From contig CAXIUP010000095.1 in NCBI GenBank assembly GCA_964035015.1, forward strand, positions 1 through 64,000: a stretch of 64,000 bases of DNA, in the 5' to 3' direction. The translations under genes and the position numbers were made by a program. The notes beneath the pieces are model-generated. The model was given only the letters and a program-made list of their open reading frames with translations, was not told where the DNA came from and made no database searches. Below are positions 42,640 to 54,138 of the stretch, piece after piece. The number at the start of each line of letters is the position of its first letter. The first letter of the stretch is position 1. The stretch is from Corallium rubrum (Eukaryota > Cnidaria > Anthozoa > Scleralcyonacea > Coralliidae).

Positions 42640-43120
42640 AACTGTGGTAGATCACACTCACCAGTTTACTATAAGTCACGTTAAAAGTACTTACCAGTTT
42701 TTGCTGCCGAGTGTCAGCGAGGCAGCACACTATTCTTGGCGTTCGTCTTGGGTTAGCTGTGTCTTTACTCGTGTTTGGTTGAAATCCATTGGATCTTTGT
42801 ACGAAAAAAACAAAACAGATTCGTATATTATACAATTATTGGATGAGGTTGAGCAAGATATCAAGAATTATCAAGGCCGAGGTTTGTGTTATCTGCCGAA
42901 ACCGAAGGCTGAGGTGGATAACACAAACAGAGGCCTTGATAATTCTTGTTATTATATATTCAAACTTTATTCTCGTTCGTGATTGGCCAAAACGCCCCCG
43001 CTAATTCTCCGTATCTGGAAGCTGACGCGTTATTTCAGCTGCTGACGTGATCAGCGTGCGATAATACCTTGTTCTGGATCGAACTTCGATCCAAAACAAG
43101 GTATTATTGCACGCTGTCGA
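42640..43120. mobile_element. Foldback elements with GATAATTCT hairpins
   Basis: 42840-42965 pairs CAAGAATTATCAAGGCCGAG with its inverse around CCGAAACCGAAGGCTGAGG. 43055-43112 is a second hairpin (AATACCTTGTTCTGGATCGA with its inverse). Small frames here are artefacts. Confidence 0.6.
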
Positions 43121-43289
43121 ACCCAAGCCCCCAGCGCGCTCGGCAGCTTGCTAAAAATCCCGCCAAAACTAAATATTTTTGAAGAGTAAACAAAATGGCT
43201 TTTAACCGGTTTCCATCGTTAAACGAAGAAGAAATTTCGACGTTGCTCTCAGAGAAAGATAGTAAAAGCACGAAGAGTATAGTTTTTGA

Positions 43290-43470
43290 ATATATAATAA
43301 AACAATTATTGGATTCGGTTTTCGCATGATATCGAGAATTATCAAGGACGAGGTTTGTGTTATCCACCTCAGCCTTCGGCTTCGGTGGATAACACAAACC
43401 TCGTCCTTGATAATTCTCGATATCATGCTCAACCTCATTCAATAATTGTTTATTAGCATGTACCTCGCAG
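43290..43470. mobile_element. Foldback element, relative of 42.84 kb
   Basis: CGAGAATTATCAAGGACGAG pairs nearly perfectly with its inverse around CCACCTCAGCCTTCGGCTTC. The stem is about 70 bp. Confidence 0.65.
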
Positions 43471-44019
43471 GTGAATAGTGCTTTTCGCGCAATCTGATTG
43501 GTAATTCCTCTAGCTCGGGATATCAGCGGGAAAAACAAGATGGCGGCCAGTTTTGCTTTATTTACCGAGGCAGGAGATTTTGTTGATAAACAAGGGTGAT
43601 GTAGTAGAATAACGAGAAAAGTCAACAAAATTAAGTAGAAGAGTGTCCGCAGGTATGTTCTTTACAATTTTCTAGCCATTAATATATTCAAAAGTTGTAA
43701 AAACTGTTTTGTCGATAAATAATCGAGTACGCCGAGTTGCTAGCGGCCGACGGCCGTGTCTTGTTTTACTCTTGTATAAAAATACCGAAAAATATAAGAA
43801 TGTTAAACTTGTTATTTCATTTTATGAGGTATATGCTTATATCATGCGATAACCGAATTCAATAATTGTTTTATTATACAATTATAAATGTAGAAGCTTT
43901 AGAATTTTTTTTACAAAGTTAGGTAAAAATAGTAAATATTCATACCGTCTTCAGTTCGAGGTTCGCTAACTTTTTCCGCTTTCAAATACAATTTTCTCTT
44001 TCAAATACTGCTTTAAACT
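43471..44019. other. Non-coding stretch
   Basis: Contains AACAAGATGGCGGCC-like sequence and further CAATTATTG words linking it to the foldback family. No gene is supported. Confidence 0.4.
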
Positions 44020-44358
44020 CTAACAGCTGTATGTGTAGCTCGCTTGTTTTTTCTTGGTGGTTTTAGCGTCAACAAAACTTGCCAAATCCGCCGGATTAAT
44101 CCGCTTCTGATCTTCACTCCAATGGACGGCCGCCATGTTTGTTTTGTTCAAACCGCTGGCCAGCGCGTCATAGCTACAGATAATTTTTGATATTTTGTAG
44201 GTGGCTGGTGGCAAGACATCAAGAATTGTCTGTTCAGTATTGTATAATTTTAATACGCAATAGCTTCGCAAATTCGTAGCCTGCGTGCAGGCGCTCACAA
44301 AGCAAGATTGTAGCCGAAGTAAATAATCTGAATTTAATAGCAGTTCAAATCTCGCCAT
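44020..44358 (-). CDS. Hypothetical frame or first exon, unrecognised
   Basis: 112 codons. An internal ATG (44133 region; MAAVHWSEDQKRINP) has a good animal start context, AACATGGCGGCC, and encodes a polar, Lys-rich 39-residue tail ending in a stop. The upstream half reads as ordinary cysteine-containing protein, without a known domain. No clear splice donor was found. It could be a real small exon, but repeat-derived sequence (CAACATGGCGGCC is common in foldback elements) is equally likely. Confidence 0.2.
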   Translation of the reverse strand: MARFELLLNSDYLLRLQSCFVSACTQATNLRSYCVLKLYNTEQTILDVLPPATYKISKIICSYDALASGLNKTNMAAVHWSEDQKRINPADLASFVDAKTTKKKQASYTYSC

Positions 44359-45156
44359 TAGGAACTGACTCTACGGCGTCAACTTCAACGACGACGTCCT
44401 TTGAACAATAGAATTCTTTTCGAAAACCAAAGAGACTGAATAATTTTTAGTCCCTAGAGTAATCTCAACACTGTCCTCGTTCTTTCTACAACGCCACTTA
44501 GAGCATTTTCACGTCTTCAGGACGACGTCAACGGCCAAAAGAGGCCAAATTGTTGCTTGAGATTGACTTCAATACAGACACTACAATCATTTCAGCAATA
44601 CTGGTGGCGTTTTGGAAGTCATTAAACTAGCTTCAAATATCAGATATAATAGTCAGTTAATCGTACAATATCGTAAAGGTAATTATTTCTCTGGATTTAC
44701 GGAACGACTTATTTTTTTTAGGTGTATATATTTGGTGTGCCGTGTGCATGGGTTCATTTATATGTTTGCACTGCTCAGCATTCTAATCAGACGGTACTAT
44801 GACTGCGTGTGTGTATTTTGACTTATACCAATTCTGCAAAATAATCTGATGGGCTCAATGGTACATTGCTGTATAATTTTATTAAAGCTCTAGAGTTTTC
44901 GAAACATATACTAAGCACTCAGAGCAGAGGCCTGATTATTTAATATTTGTATATGAATTGTGTGTATATCCTGTCAAAACCCTGTCATGTCATGTCATGT
45001 CAAGCGATAAGTTATAGGAACTTGTAGTTTTCAATTTTATAATTAAAAAATAAAGAAGAAATGTGTAAATACTCTGTCTATTGTAATTGAATATTAAGAT
45101 TTTGAACTTTCCAGCCTCCTAGGCCTTCACAGGCAACTCTGTGGGCTGGAGTTGGC
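44359..45156. other. Non-coding stretch
   Basis: No gene or strong repeat. A short TGTCATGTCATGTCA run is at 44986-45001. Confidence 0.5.
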
Positions 45157-45247
45157 AAACTTGGGTGGAGTAGGCAATCCCGGGTGGAGTGGGCAATTTC
45201 AGGTGGAGTGGGCAATCTTGGGTAGAGTGGGCAATTGGGTGGAGTGG
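45157..45247. repeat. Short minisatellite, about 22-bp unit
   Basis: Four to five units of GGGTGGAGTGGGCAATCT type. Confidence 0.8.
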
Positions 45248-45830
45248 CCTGAATCGTCTGTAGGTTTGTGCCATTTTGGAAACTTATACCGTTAGATAGA
45301 GCGTTAAATTATGTACAACCTATATGTGAATTAGAAAAAAATCGTAGAGTAGCAACAGAGAAAAATCAATTTAAACTGAGATGAGTGCCAAATATCAAAT
45401 GGAAATTATCGGCTCAAACGCAATCATATTTAAAGTATCCATGAATCGTATGTAGGTTTGTGCCATTCACGAAACTTGTACAGTTAGATAGAGCGTTAAA
45501 TTCTCTACAACATATGTGAATTAGGAAGAATCGTATAGAATACAACCCTGAAAAGTCATAGTGTTTTAGTCAAAAACTTTGTCGAAAATATAGAATTTAA
45601 CGGCTAACAGCCGTATTGGGATATATCTTCATTGCAGTTGAGCCGGATACCGCGTGTTTAAAGTATACCTCTGAATCGTCTGTATAGGTTTGTGCCATAT
45701 TTCACGAAACTTCTACAGTCAGATAGAGCGTTAAATTCTGTGCAACATGTGTGAATTATAGCAAATCGTATAGAATAGCAACGGAGAAAAATCTATTTGA
45801 ACTGAGATGAGCAAATATAAAATTGCGGCG
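45248..45830. repeat. Three diverged direct copies of a unit of about 200 bp
   Basis: GTAGGTTTGTGCCAT, GTTAGATAGAGCGTTAAATT and a TGTGAATTA word recur at about 45257, 45455 and 45685. Non-coding. Confidence 0.75.
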
Positions 45831-45889
45831 CCCTGAAAGTTGGCTTGCGCGCGCAGCTAACTTTCAAACGCTTTATATTCTCTGTGTGA

Positions 45890-46215
45890 GTTCGTTCGTT
45901 CGTTAGGAATCAATAGTATATTTTTGACGCGACATTTTTAACGCGATATTTGCTGTGCTTTGCTTTGCTTTGCTTCACTTTGCTTTGTTTTGTTTTGTTT
46001 TGCTTCGCTTCGCTGTGCTTTGCTTTGCTGTGCTTTCTTGTGCTTTGCTTTGCTGTGCTGTGCTGTGCTGTGCTTTGCTTTACCGCACAGAGTACAAACG
46101 CAGCAATTTTCAGTTCAGTGTCAAAAGCAACATTGCCAGAACTGTCCCCTTCCTTTTAATCTTAGAAAATAATTCAAAATTATTTATCTCTATCAGTGAC
46201 AGTTACCACAATAAA
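45890..46215 (+). mobile_element. Pentamer-core element, copy 3a, partial
   Basis: A pentamer array (45951-46084) and part of the conserved right flank (GAGTACAAACGCAGCAATTT to TCTATCAGTGACAG). It is then joined directly to the left flank of copy 3b. Confidence 0.65.
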
Positions 46216-47537
46216 ACTGCGTCACAGCGTGTTTGAAGATATAAGATGCTGTTTGCTGTGCTTTACTTTGCTTTGCTGCGCTTCGGCTTGCTCTGCTGTG
46301 CCTTGATGTGCTTGCTGTTTTATGCTTTGCTGTGCTGCGCTTTTCTGTGCTTTACTGTGTTTTTGTTAAAAATATGATAGCCCAGCAAATAGCTTTAATT
46401 AAGTAAAGGCATAATGAACACATAACATAATTAACACATAATTGCTTTGCTTTGCTTTGCTGTACTTTGCTTTGCTGTGCTGTGCTTTGCTTTGCTTTGC
46501 TTCGCTTTGCTTTGCTGTGCTTTGCTTCGCTTTGCTGTACTTTGCTTTGCTTCGCTTCGCTATACGCTGCGCTGTGCTGCGCTTGGCTTTACTTTGCTTT
46601 GCTTTGCTTTGGCGTGGCGTGGCGTGGCGTGGCGTGGCGTGGCGTGGCGTGGCGTGGTGTGGCGTGGCGTGGCGTGGCGTGGCGTGGCGTGGCGTGGCGT
46701 GGCGTGGCGTGGCGTGGCGTGGCGTGGCGTGGCGTGGCGTGGCGTGGCGTGGCGTGGCGTGGCGTGGCGTGGCGTGGCGTGGCGTTGTTTTGTTTCGTTT
46801 CGTTTCGTTTCGTTTCGTTTCGTTTCGTTTCGTTTCGTTTCGTTTCGTTTCGTTTCGTTTCGTTTCGTTTCGTTTCGTTTCGTTTCGTTTCGTTTCGTTT
46901 CGTTTCGTTTTGTTTTGTTTTGTTTTGCTTTGCTTTGCTTTGCTTTGCTTTGCTTTGCTTTGCTTTGCTTTGCTGTGCTGTGCTGTGCTGTGCTGTGCTT
47001 CGCTTTGCTTTGCTTTGCTTTGCTTTGCTTCGCTTTGCTTCGCTTTGCTTCGCTTTGCTGTGCTTTGTTTTGTTTTGCTTTGCTGTGCTGTGCTTCGCTT
47101 TGCCTTGCTTTGCTTTGCTTTGCTGTGCTGTACTTCGCTTCGCTTCGCTTTACTGTGCTTTATTACTTTGCTGTGCCTCTCTTCGCTGTGCTTTACTTTG
47201 CTTTGCTGTACTTTGCTTCGCCGTACGTTGCTTTGCTTTGCTTTGCTTTGCTTTGCTTTCCTTCGCTGTGCTGTGCTGTGGTTTGCAAAAATTTGCTTTG
47301 CTGTGTTGTGCTTTGGTTTCCTTTGTTTTGCTTTGCTCTGCTTTACCATACGCAGTACAGACGCAACAATTTTCACATCAGTGGTCAAAAGCAACTTTGC
47401 CAGAACTGTCCATTCCTTTTATACTTAGAAATAATCTTAGATAATAACCACATTCAAAATTATTTATCTCTATCAGTGACAATCACCACATTAACCTTTT
47501 CAATCGCTTTGTTATTGTGAGACGACTTGATCTTTTA

Positions 47538-47571
<34 letters not shown>

Positions 47572-47770
47572 GGAAGGACGTCTTGGAAAGCTATGCATGA
47601 GACTAATGTCTCGATATTACTTCGTCTGAGTTGAACACAAATTATCTACTTACATTCGGGGAAACACAGATCTCACAGAAGCTGTTCTGTCCGGAGTGGA
47701 CAAAATGCCAAAATCTAATGCTGTTCCAATGAATCGTGTTAAGTTCAGCTCACCAGAGTCTGCGAAGAAT
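46207..47770 (+). mobile_element. Pentamer-core element, copy 3b
   Basis: Left flank (AAAACTGCGTCACAGCG), a first short pentamer array (46247-46365), about 75 bp of unrelated sequence, the main array (46442-47345) and the right flank. The right flank ends at the 42-codon frame, which is cut after 22 codons by the GTAAGT array. Confidence 0.65.
46442..47345. repeat. Pentamer array with unit switches, 0.9 kb
   Basis: Blocks in order: mixed TTTGC (to about 46608), GGCGT (about 46609-46785, one GGTGT variant), TTTCG (about 46793-46908), TTTTG (short), then TTTGC/TGTGC/TTCGC to 47345. All units are 5 bp. Frames of 328-357 codons on both strands are consequences of the repeat, not genes. Confidence 0.95.
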
Positions 47771-50032
47771 GTAAGTGTAAGTGTAAGTGTAAGTGTAAGT
47801 GTAAGTGTAAGTGTAAGTGTAAGTGTAAGTGTAAGTGTAAGTGTAAGTGTAAGTGTAAGTGTAAGTGTAAGTGTAAGTGTAAGTGTAAGTGTAAGTGTAA
47901 GTGTAAGTGTAAGTGTAAGTGTAAGTGTAAGTGTAAGTGTAAGTGTAAGTGTAAGTGTAAGTGTAAGTGTAAGTGTAAGTGTAAGTGTAAGTGTAAGTGT
48001 AAGTGTAAGTGTAAGTGTAAGTGTAAGTGTAAGTGTAAGTGTAAGTGTAAGTGTAAGTGTAAGTGTAAGTGTAAGTGTAAGTGTAAGTGTAAGTGTAAGT
48101 GTAAGTGTAAGTGTAAGTGTAAGTGTAAGTGTAAGTGTAAGTGTAAGTGTAAGTGTAAGTGTAAGTGTAAGTGTAAGTGTAAGTGTAAGTGTAAGTGTAA
48201 GTGTAAGTGTAAGTGTAAGTGTAAGTGTAAGTGTAAGTGTAAGTGTAAGTGTAAGTGTAAGTGTAAGTGTAAGTGTAAGTGTAAGTGTAAGTGTAAGTGT
48301 AAGTGTAAGTGTAAGTGTAAGTGTAAGTGTAAGTGTAAGTGTAAGTGTAAGTGTAAGTGTAAGTGTAAGTGTAAGTGTAAGTGTAAGTGTAAGTGTAAGT
48401 GTAAGTGTAAGTGTAAGTGTAAGTGTAAGTGTAAGTGTAAGTGTAAGTGTAAGTGTAAGTGTAAGTGTAAGTGTAAGTGTAAGTGTAAGTGTAAGTGTAA
48501 GTGTAAGTGTAAGTGTAAGTGTAAGTGTAAGTGTAAGTGTAAGTGTAAGTGTAAGTGTAAGTGTAAGTGTAAGTGTAAGTGTAAGTGTAAGTGTAAGTGT
48601 AAGTGTAAGTGTAAGTGTAAGTGTAAGTGTAAGTGTAAGTGTAAGTGTAAGTGTAAGTGTAAGTGTAAGTGTAAGTGTAAGTGTAAGTGTAAGTGTAAGT
48701 GTAAGTGTAAGTGTAAGTGTAAGTGTAAGTGTAAGTGTAAGTGTAAGTGTAAGTGTAAGTGTAAGTGTAAGTGTAAGTGTAAGTGTAAGTGTAAGTGTAA
48801 GTGTAAGTGTAAGTGTAAGTGTAAGTGTAAGTGTAAGTGTAAGTGTAAGTGTAAGTGTAAGTGTAAGTGTAAGTGTAAGTGTAAGTGTAAGTGTAAGTGT
48901 AAGTGTAAGTGTAAGTGTAAGTGTAAGTGTAAGTGTAAGTGTAAGTGTAAGTGTAAGTGTAAGTGTAAGTGTAAGTGTAAGTGTAAGTGTAAGTGTAAGT
49001 GTAAGTGTAAGTGTAAGTGTAAGTGTAAGTGTAAGTGTAAGTGTAAGTGTAAGTGTAAGTGTAAGTGTAAGTGTAAGTGTAAGTGTAAGTGTAAGTGTAA
49101 GTGTAAGTGTAAGTGTAAGTGTAAGTGTAAGTGTAAGTGTAAGTGTAAGTGTAAGTGTAAGTGTAAGTGTAAGTGTAAGTGTAAGTGTAAGTGTAAGTGT
49201 AAGTGTAAGTGTAAGTGTAAGTGTAAGTGTAAGTGTAAGTGTAAGTGTAAGTGTAAGTGTAAGTGTAAGTGTAAGTGTAAGTGTAAGTGTAAGTGTAAGT
49301 GTAAGTGTAAGTGTAAGTGTAAGTGTAAGTGTAAGTGTAAGTGTAAGTGTAAGTGTAAGTGTAAGTGTAAGTGTAAGTGTAAGTGTAAGTGTAAGTGTAA
49401 GTGTAAGTGTAAGTGTAAGTGTAAGTGTAAGTGTAAGTGTAAGTGTAAGTGTAAGTGTAAGTGTAAGTGTAAGTGTAAGTGTAAGTGTAAGTGTAAGTGT
49501 AAGTGTAAGTGTAAGTGTAAGTGTAAGTGTAAGTGTAAGTGTAAGTGTAAGTGTAAGTGTAAGTGTAAGTGTAAGTGTAAGTGTAAGTGTAAGTGTAAGT
49601 GTAAGTGTAAGTGTAAGTGTAAGTGTAAGTGTAAGTGTAAGTGTAAGTGTAAGTGTAAGTGTAAGTGTAAGTGTAAGTGTAAGTGTAAGTGTAAGTGTAA
49701 GTGTAAGTGTAAGTGTAAGTGTAAGTGTAAGTGTAAGTGTAAGTGTAAGTGTAAGTGTAAGTGTAAGTGTAAGTGTAAGTGTAAGTGTAAGTGTAAGTGT
49801 AAGTGTAAGTGTAAGTGTAAGTGTAAGTGTAAGTGTAAGTGTAAGTGTAAGTGTAAGTGTAAGTGTAAGTGTAAGTGTAAGTGTAAGTGTAAGTGTAAGT
49901 GTAAGTGTAAGTGTAAGTGTAAGTGTAAGTGTAAGTGTAAGTGTAAGTGTAAGTGTAAGTGTAAGTGTAAGTGTAAGTGTAAGTGTAAGTGTAAGTGTAA
50001 ATGTAAGTGTAAGTGTAAGTGTAAGTGTAAGT
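47771..50032. repeat. GTAAGT hexamer array, 377 units
   Basis: 2,262 bp of GTAAGT with a single visible substitution (GTAAAT near 49998). It begins inside the 42-codon frame of pentamer element 3b and ends at GTTATATAATATATAATATC. The hexamer stays in frame, giving spurious frames of 795 codons (Ser-Val) and 776 codons (Tyr-Thr). Confidence 0.98.
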
Positions 50033-50698
50033 TATATAATATATAATATCAAGATACTTGCCAGCGACATTACTGACCAATAACTATGTCTGTGAACACA
50101 CAGAACACATCCGTGACGGGTAATCAGACATCAGGAAAGCAAAGAAAGAAAGTATTATTTCCACACATGTACAGCGTTCAATATGTCAAGTCTCTTCACC
50201 TTATTCGACAGCTCCTTATGTTCACTCAATGAACAGCGATTGTAAGCGTATATAATAATATCAGGATACTTGTCAGCGTCATCACTGCCCAATAAGTATG
50301 TCTGTGAACACACAAAACACATCCGAGACGGGAAAGGGCACACATTCAGTCGAAATCCGACATAATAAATGATTAAAATGAATGAATTGGTCAGAGAAAC
50401 GTACACGATAAACAGATTCGAGAAATGGCGATGACCTTGTCACGGTGTGCACCTTGACGGTGCACCTTTGCGTTTGGGAAAGTTGTTTATCTGAATGAAC
50501 CAATCAAAATACTTCAATTAATCAGCCAATTAGAGCTCCCGTCCATGAGATGGACGGAGAACCCAGTTTTATTAAGAGTTTCCTCAGGCCTTTATTTTTC
50601 TCGCCTTCTCGCTCGCCCGCACCTCTGCCCGCGCTGCCGGGTTTAGCGGAAGGTGGGAACAAATAAAGGCCTGACATTCAGGTTAAATTTAACTCAAT
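50033..50698. other. Non-coding stretch
   Basis: A direct repeat, ACTATGTCTGTGAACACACA / GTATGTCTGTGAACACACA, occurs at 50082 and 50294 with shared surroundings, so about 200 bp is loosely duplicated. A GC-rich segment lies at about 50600-50650. No gene. Confidence 0.45.
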
Positions 50699-50869
50699 CA
50701 ATAGACCTTTCCGCACGAAGTGGGTAGATAACGCGTTGAGAGATTTGACTGGCTCTCCCAAAACTTCGGACATCCAAAACTTCGGACAAACATTGGACAT
50801 TAGCCAATCAGATTTGTCAAAAAGAAAGATCACGTGATCCATTCACTTCATGCGGAAAGGTCTATTAAA
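50699..50869. mobile_element. MITE with AATAGACCTTTCCGCA ends
   Basis: The left end AATAGACCTTTCCGCACGAA and the right end TTCATGCGGAAAGGTCTATT are inverse. Internal CAAAACTTCGGACA is duplicated. About 170 bp, non-coding. Confidence 0.7.
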
Positions 50870-51330
50870 TGCGACTGTAGTTCGACGGATGAAAGAAAGA
50901 ATTAAATTCCACTGAAGAGTTAAATTCGTCTGAGACGTTGTGTCCGTCACGGTGAGATGGATACAACGTCTGAAATGCGTGTTGGTTTCAGACGTCGCTG
51001 TATCGTCGCATCGAGTTAAATGCATAAATTATGATAACATATTTTCGGGATTTTCCTTGCTCCTCAATGAATTAAATTCGTCGCATCAAACGAATTCGAG
51101 TTCACGTCGACTGGTCAACGGAGCTAACTATGAATTAAATTCGTCTAAATTACCAAACTGTACTACTCGCTATACTATTCTGCAAAAACACAATTTTACA
51201 TCCAAAGCAGAGTTGTGTATTTGATGCAAAATTTTCCATCATTCAAGGACAGCTTATTCACAACTTGCATGTATCCACCAAAGACGGGAGTATTTCAATG
51301 CTGTTGTCAGTACAATACTTTTACAAGAGA
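50870..51330. other. Repeated ATTAAATTCGTC words
   Basis: GAATTAAATTC(GTC) recurs four to five times, and CAGACGT words occur in both orientations. It is probably a decayed foldback element. No gene. Confidence 0.4.
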
Positions 51331-51335
51331 GCATT

Positions 51336-51550
51336 GCTTAACTCATTCCTGTCCGGGGACTTCCCCAGAGGTGAATAAAATCGTCTGGCGTTAGCCGGAA
51401 TAAAATACTAAAGACCAATTCGGACAAGAAAGAGTTAAAGAGATAATTTATAACTCATTCCTGTCCGGGGGCTTCCCCAGAGGTGAATAAAATCGTCTGG
51501 CGTTAGCCGGAATAAAATACTAAAGACCAATTCGGACAAGAAAGAGTTAA
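51336..51550. repeat. Two tandem copies of a 113-bp unit
   Basis: AACTCATTCCTGTCCGGGG... to ...GACAAGAAAGAGTTAAA occurs twice, nearly identical. Each copy contains AAAATCGTCTGGCGTTAG, whose inverse is conserved in the right flank of the pentamer-core family. Confidence 0.9.
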
Positions 51551-51993
51551 ATTTAAAGAGCAACATTCGTGTTGGATATTAGATGATTCCAAGTAAGTTA
51601 TCGTCTCACGATGGATTTTAGTTCGCTCCGAAGGCATAATCCGTAATTAACAGTCGGTAAGTCAGTTGTCTTTTCACCCTGTATTCTCACTGGTTCCGAA
51701 GACAATCTACTCACTCACGATGGCATAGTATCCACTGCTTCGCGGTTGATACAAAAACAGAAAAGACACACAGCGGTAGAGGAAGTCAGAGCTAGGTAGT
51801 CTAAATTCTAATAAGGCCATCTCCACACTAATCTCTTTTCAAATGAAAACGGAGACTTCGTATCGAAAACGTATCAAAAGTTTTCTGTCCACACTATCGT
51901 TTTCGAATCGTTTTCGCCGTTTAGTAAAACGCTAAAAAGATCTACAGGGGTATGAAGGAATAGTTCTGGGTGACTGAAACCAAGGTAACATAA

Positions 51994-52620
51994 TCGTGAC
52001 ACAGAGGCCGCGGAACCAGGGGGGTACTGGGGGCAGATGCCCCCCCTTTTTTCAAAATTGAAAAAAGTGCCCTTTTTCTGAAATAAAAATGCCCTCTTTA
52101 TAAATGTGGCGGTTAAGGTTTCCTGCGGCATATTGCTTATACTGGGAAGAATTACAGTCGTTGGCATCTTAAGCGTGTACACTGCCCGTCAAAACATGTT
52201 TTATGTCAAAGTCAAAGTTAAATGTTTACCTTGGGAACATATCAGGTTTTCATTCGAACCAATACATTGTCACATGAATGTGCCCTTAGCAAGTCACGTC
52301 TCGCCAATCCCACAGTGTTGATTTCAAAACGGTTAACTTTGGCTTAAATTTAGGACATGTTTTGATGGGCGGTGTACACGCTTAGGTGCCAACGACTGTA
52401 ATGTACCCATTTCGTAGAAGTATGACTGCTATTTGCTGTAGAAAAGAGTGACTGTGCCGTTGCCCAAGGGGATGATATAATATATGCCGCTGGTGATCAA
52501 ATGGAAGTTACAACTGTACAACGTTTTAAATTATACAATTATTTTGAAAATAACCAAGGTGCCCCTTTTTTACAGTGCCGCCACCACTTTTCAGGTGCTT
52601 CCGCGGCCTCTGTCGTGACA
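51994..52620. mobile_element. hAT-like MITE with 8-bp TSD
   Basis: TCGTGACA at 51994-52001 and 52613-52620 is an 8-bp direct duplication. Between them the 611-bp element has terminal inverted repeats CAGAGGCCGCGGAA / TTCCGCGGCCTCTG. The 8-bp duplication and CAG-type ends are hAT hallmarks. No transposase. Confidence 0.8.
52149..52406. mobile_element. TA-flanked MITE nested in the hAT-like element
   Basis: TA then CAGTCGTTGGCATCTTAAGC on the left, with the inverse CCTAAG-type sequence GTGCCAACGACTG then TA on the right. Arms of about 60 bp continue through CGTGTACACTGCCCGTCAAA. TA duplication fits Tc1/mariner-type MITEs. Confidence 0.75.
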
Positions 52621-52817
52621 TCATAGGTTTCCAAAAACTTCGTTTTTGCCGTCCACACTGGTGCAGAAAAACGGCGTGTTTGAATATCTCCAATCTGAAA
52701 AGCGTTTTCGAAACGCTCTGCTTTCGGTCAACGAAGACGCCGAATTAGTCAGTAGACGAAAGGCCTAACAGTATCAAAAAGTCCCCGTTTTCGTTTGAAA
52801 AAGGAATAGTATGGCCT

Positions 52818-54105
52818 AAGCCTTTTGGTTTCTATTTTAGACTTCCTCGCCACTTTTAATTAAATTTTAATTATATACTAGCTTTTCTTGTGGCAAAAAT
52901 TATCATTAAACACTAAACATATTATTCGGGCCTAACACAGTAGCATGAATAATAAAATATTCAAAAACCAAACTGTAACTTGTCGTAGGTACTTGTCGAG
53001 CCAAATTCGCGACATTTGGTTAAAAATAGCAAGGAAAGCTGCGTAGCTGCGTTTCAGCACAATAGAGTTTCGCTTTCTCATTCAAATGAGTAACAAATTA
53101 CAAGAATATATTATCGTGAAATCAAATGGTATTCCAAGAAGACAGTTTTCTAATTTTCTGTTTGCAAACAGATATATATTTCATTATTTCATTTTTACCG
53201 TCATTGCAAAGCAATGTAATGTACGCTATGTAATGTTCAATCATAAACACAAAGAACAATACATATACGACACTGGCTTGAGCTCATATTCAGAATGGTA
53301 AATAACAAAACCAAACAGGTGCAGATTCGTTTACGTTAGTTTAATTAAAACTGCGTCACAGCGTCCTTCAAGATATGAGATGTTGTTTGCTTGGCTTTGC
53401 CTTGCTTTGCTGTGCCTTGCTTTGTTGTGCCTTGCTTTGTTGTGCCTTGCCTTGCTTTGCTGTGCTATTTTTCTTCGCTTCGCTTTACTGTGCTTTATTA
53501 CTGTGCTTTACTACTTTGCTGTGCTGTGCTTCGCTTCGCTTTACTGTGCTTCATTACTTTGCTGTGCTGTGCTTCGCTTCGCTTCGCTTCCCTTTGCTTT
53601 GCTTCGCTGTGCCTTGCCTTGCTGTGCTTTTCTATGCTTTGCCGTGTTTTTCTTTCCTTCCCTTCGCTTCGCTTCGCTGTACTTGACTTTGCTTTGCTGC
53701 GCTTCGCTTCGCTTCGCTGTGCTTTACTTCGCTGTGCTTTACTTTGCTTTGCTGTACTTTGCTTCGCTGTACGTTGCTTTGCTTTGCTTTCCTTTCCTTT
53801 GCTGTGCTTTGCTTTGCTTTGCAGTGTTTCGCTGTGCTGTGCTTTGCAAAAATTTGCTTTGCTGTGTTGTGCTTTGGATTCCTTTGTTTTGTTTTGTTTT
53901 GTTTTGCTTTGCTCTGCTTTACCATACGCAGTACAGACGCAACAATTTTCACATCATGGTCAAAAGCAACTTTGCCAGAACTGGCCATTCCTTTTATACT
54001 TAGAAATAATCTTAGATAACCACATTCAAAATTATTTATCTCTATTAGTGACAGTCACCACATTAACCTTTCAAATCGCCTTGTTATTGTGGGACAACTT
54101 GATCT

Positions 54106-54138
<33 letters not shown>

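Larger units (their letters stand above)
51812..52817. mobile_element. Foldback host unit split by a hAT-like MITE
   Basis: The ends TAAGGCCATCTCCACACTAA and the inverse of ATAGTATGGCCTAA, with arms containing CGTTTTCGAA, flank the hAT-like insertion at 52002-52612. An arm copy at 1205-1335 matches the left part. Confidence 0.5.

Noticed and set aside
46399-47520. Frames of 328-357 codons on both strands
   Set aside because: They come from 5-bp repeats that contain no stop codon in any frame. All six frames being open is a repeat artefact.
47696-50083. A 795-codon plus-strand frame and a 776-codon minus-strand frame
   Set aside because: Both are translations of the GTAAGT hexamer array (Ser-Val and Tyr-Thr). 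A unit of 6 bp without stops keeps both strands open, and no non-repeat domain is attached.
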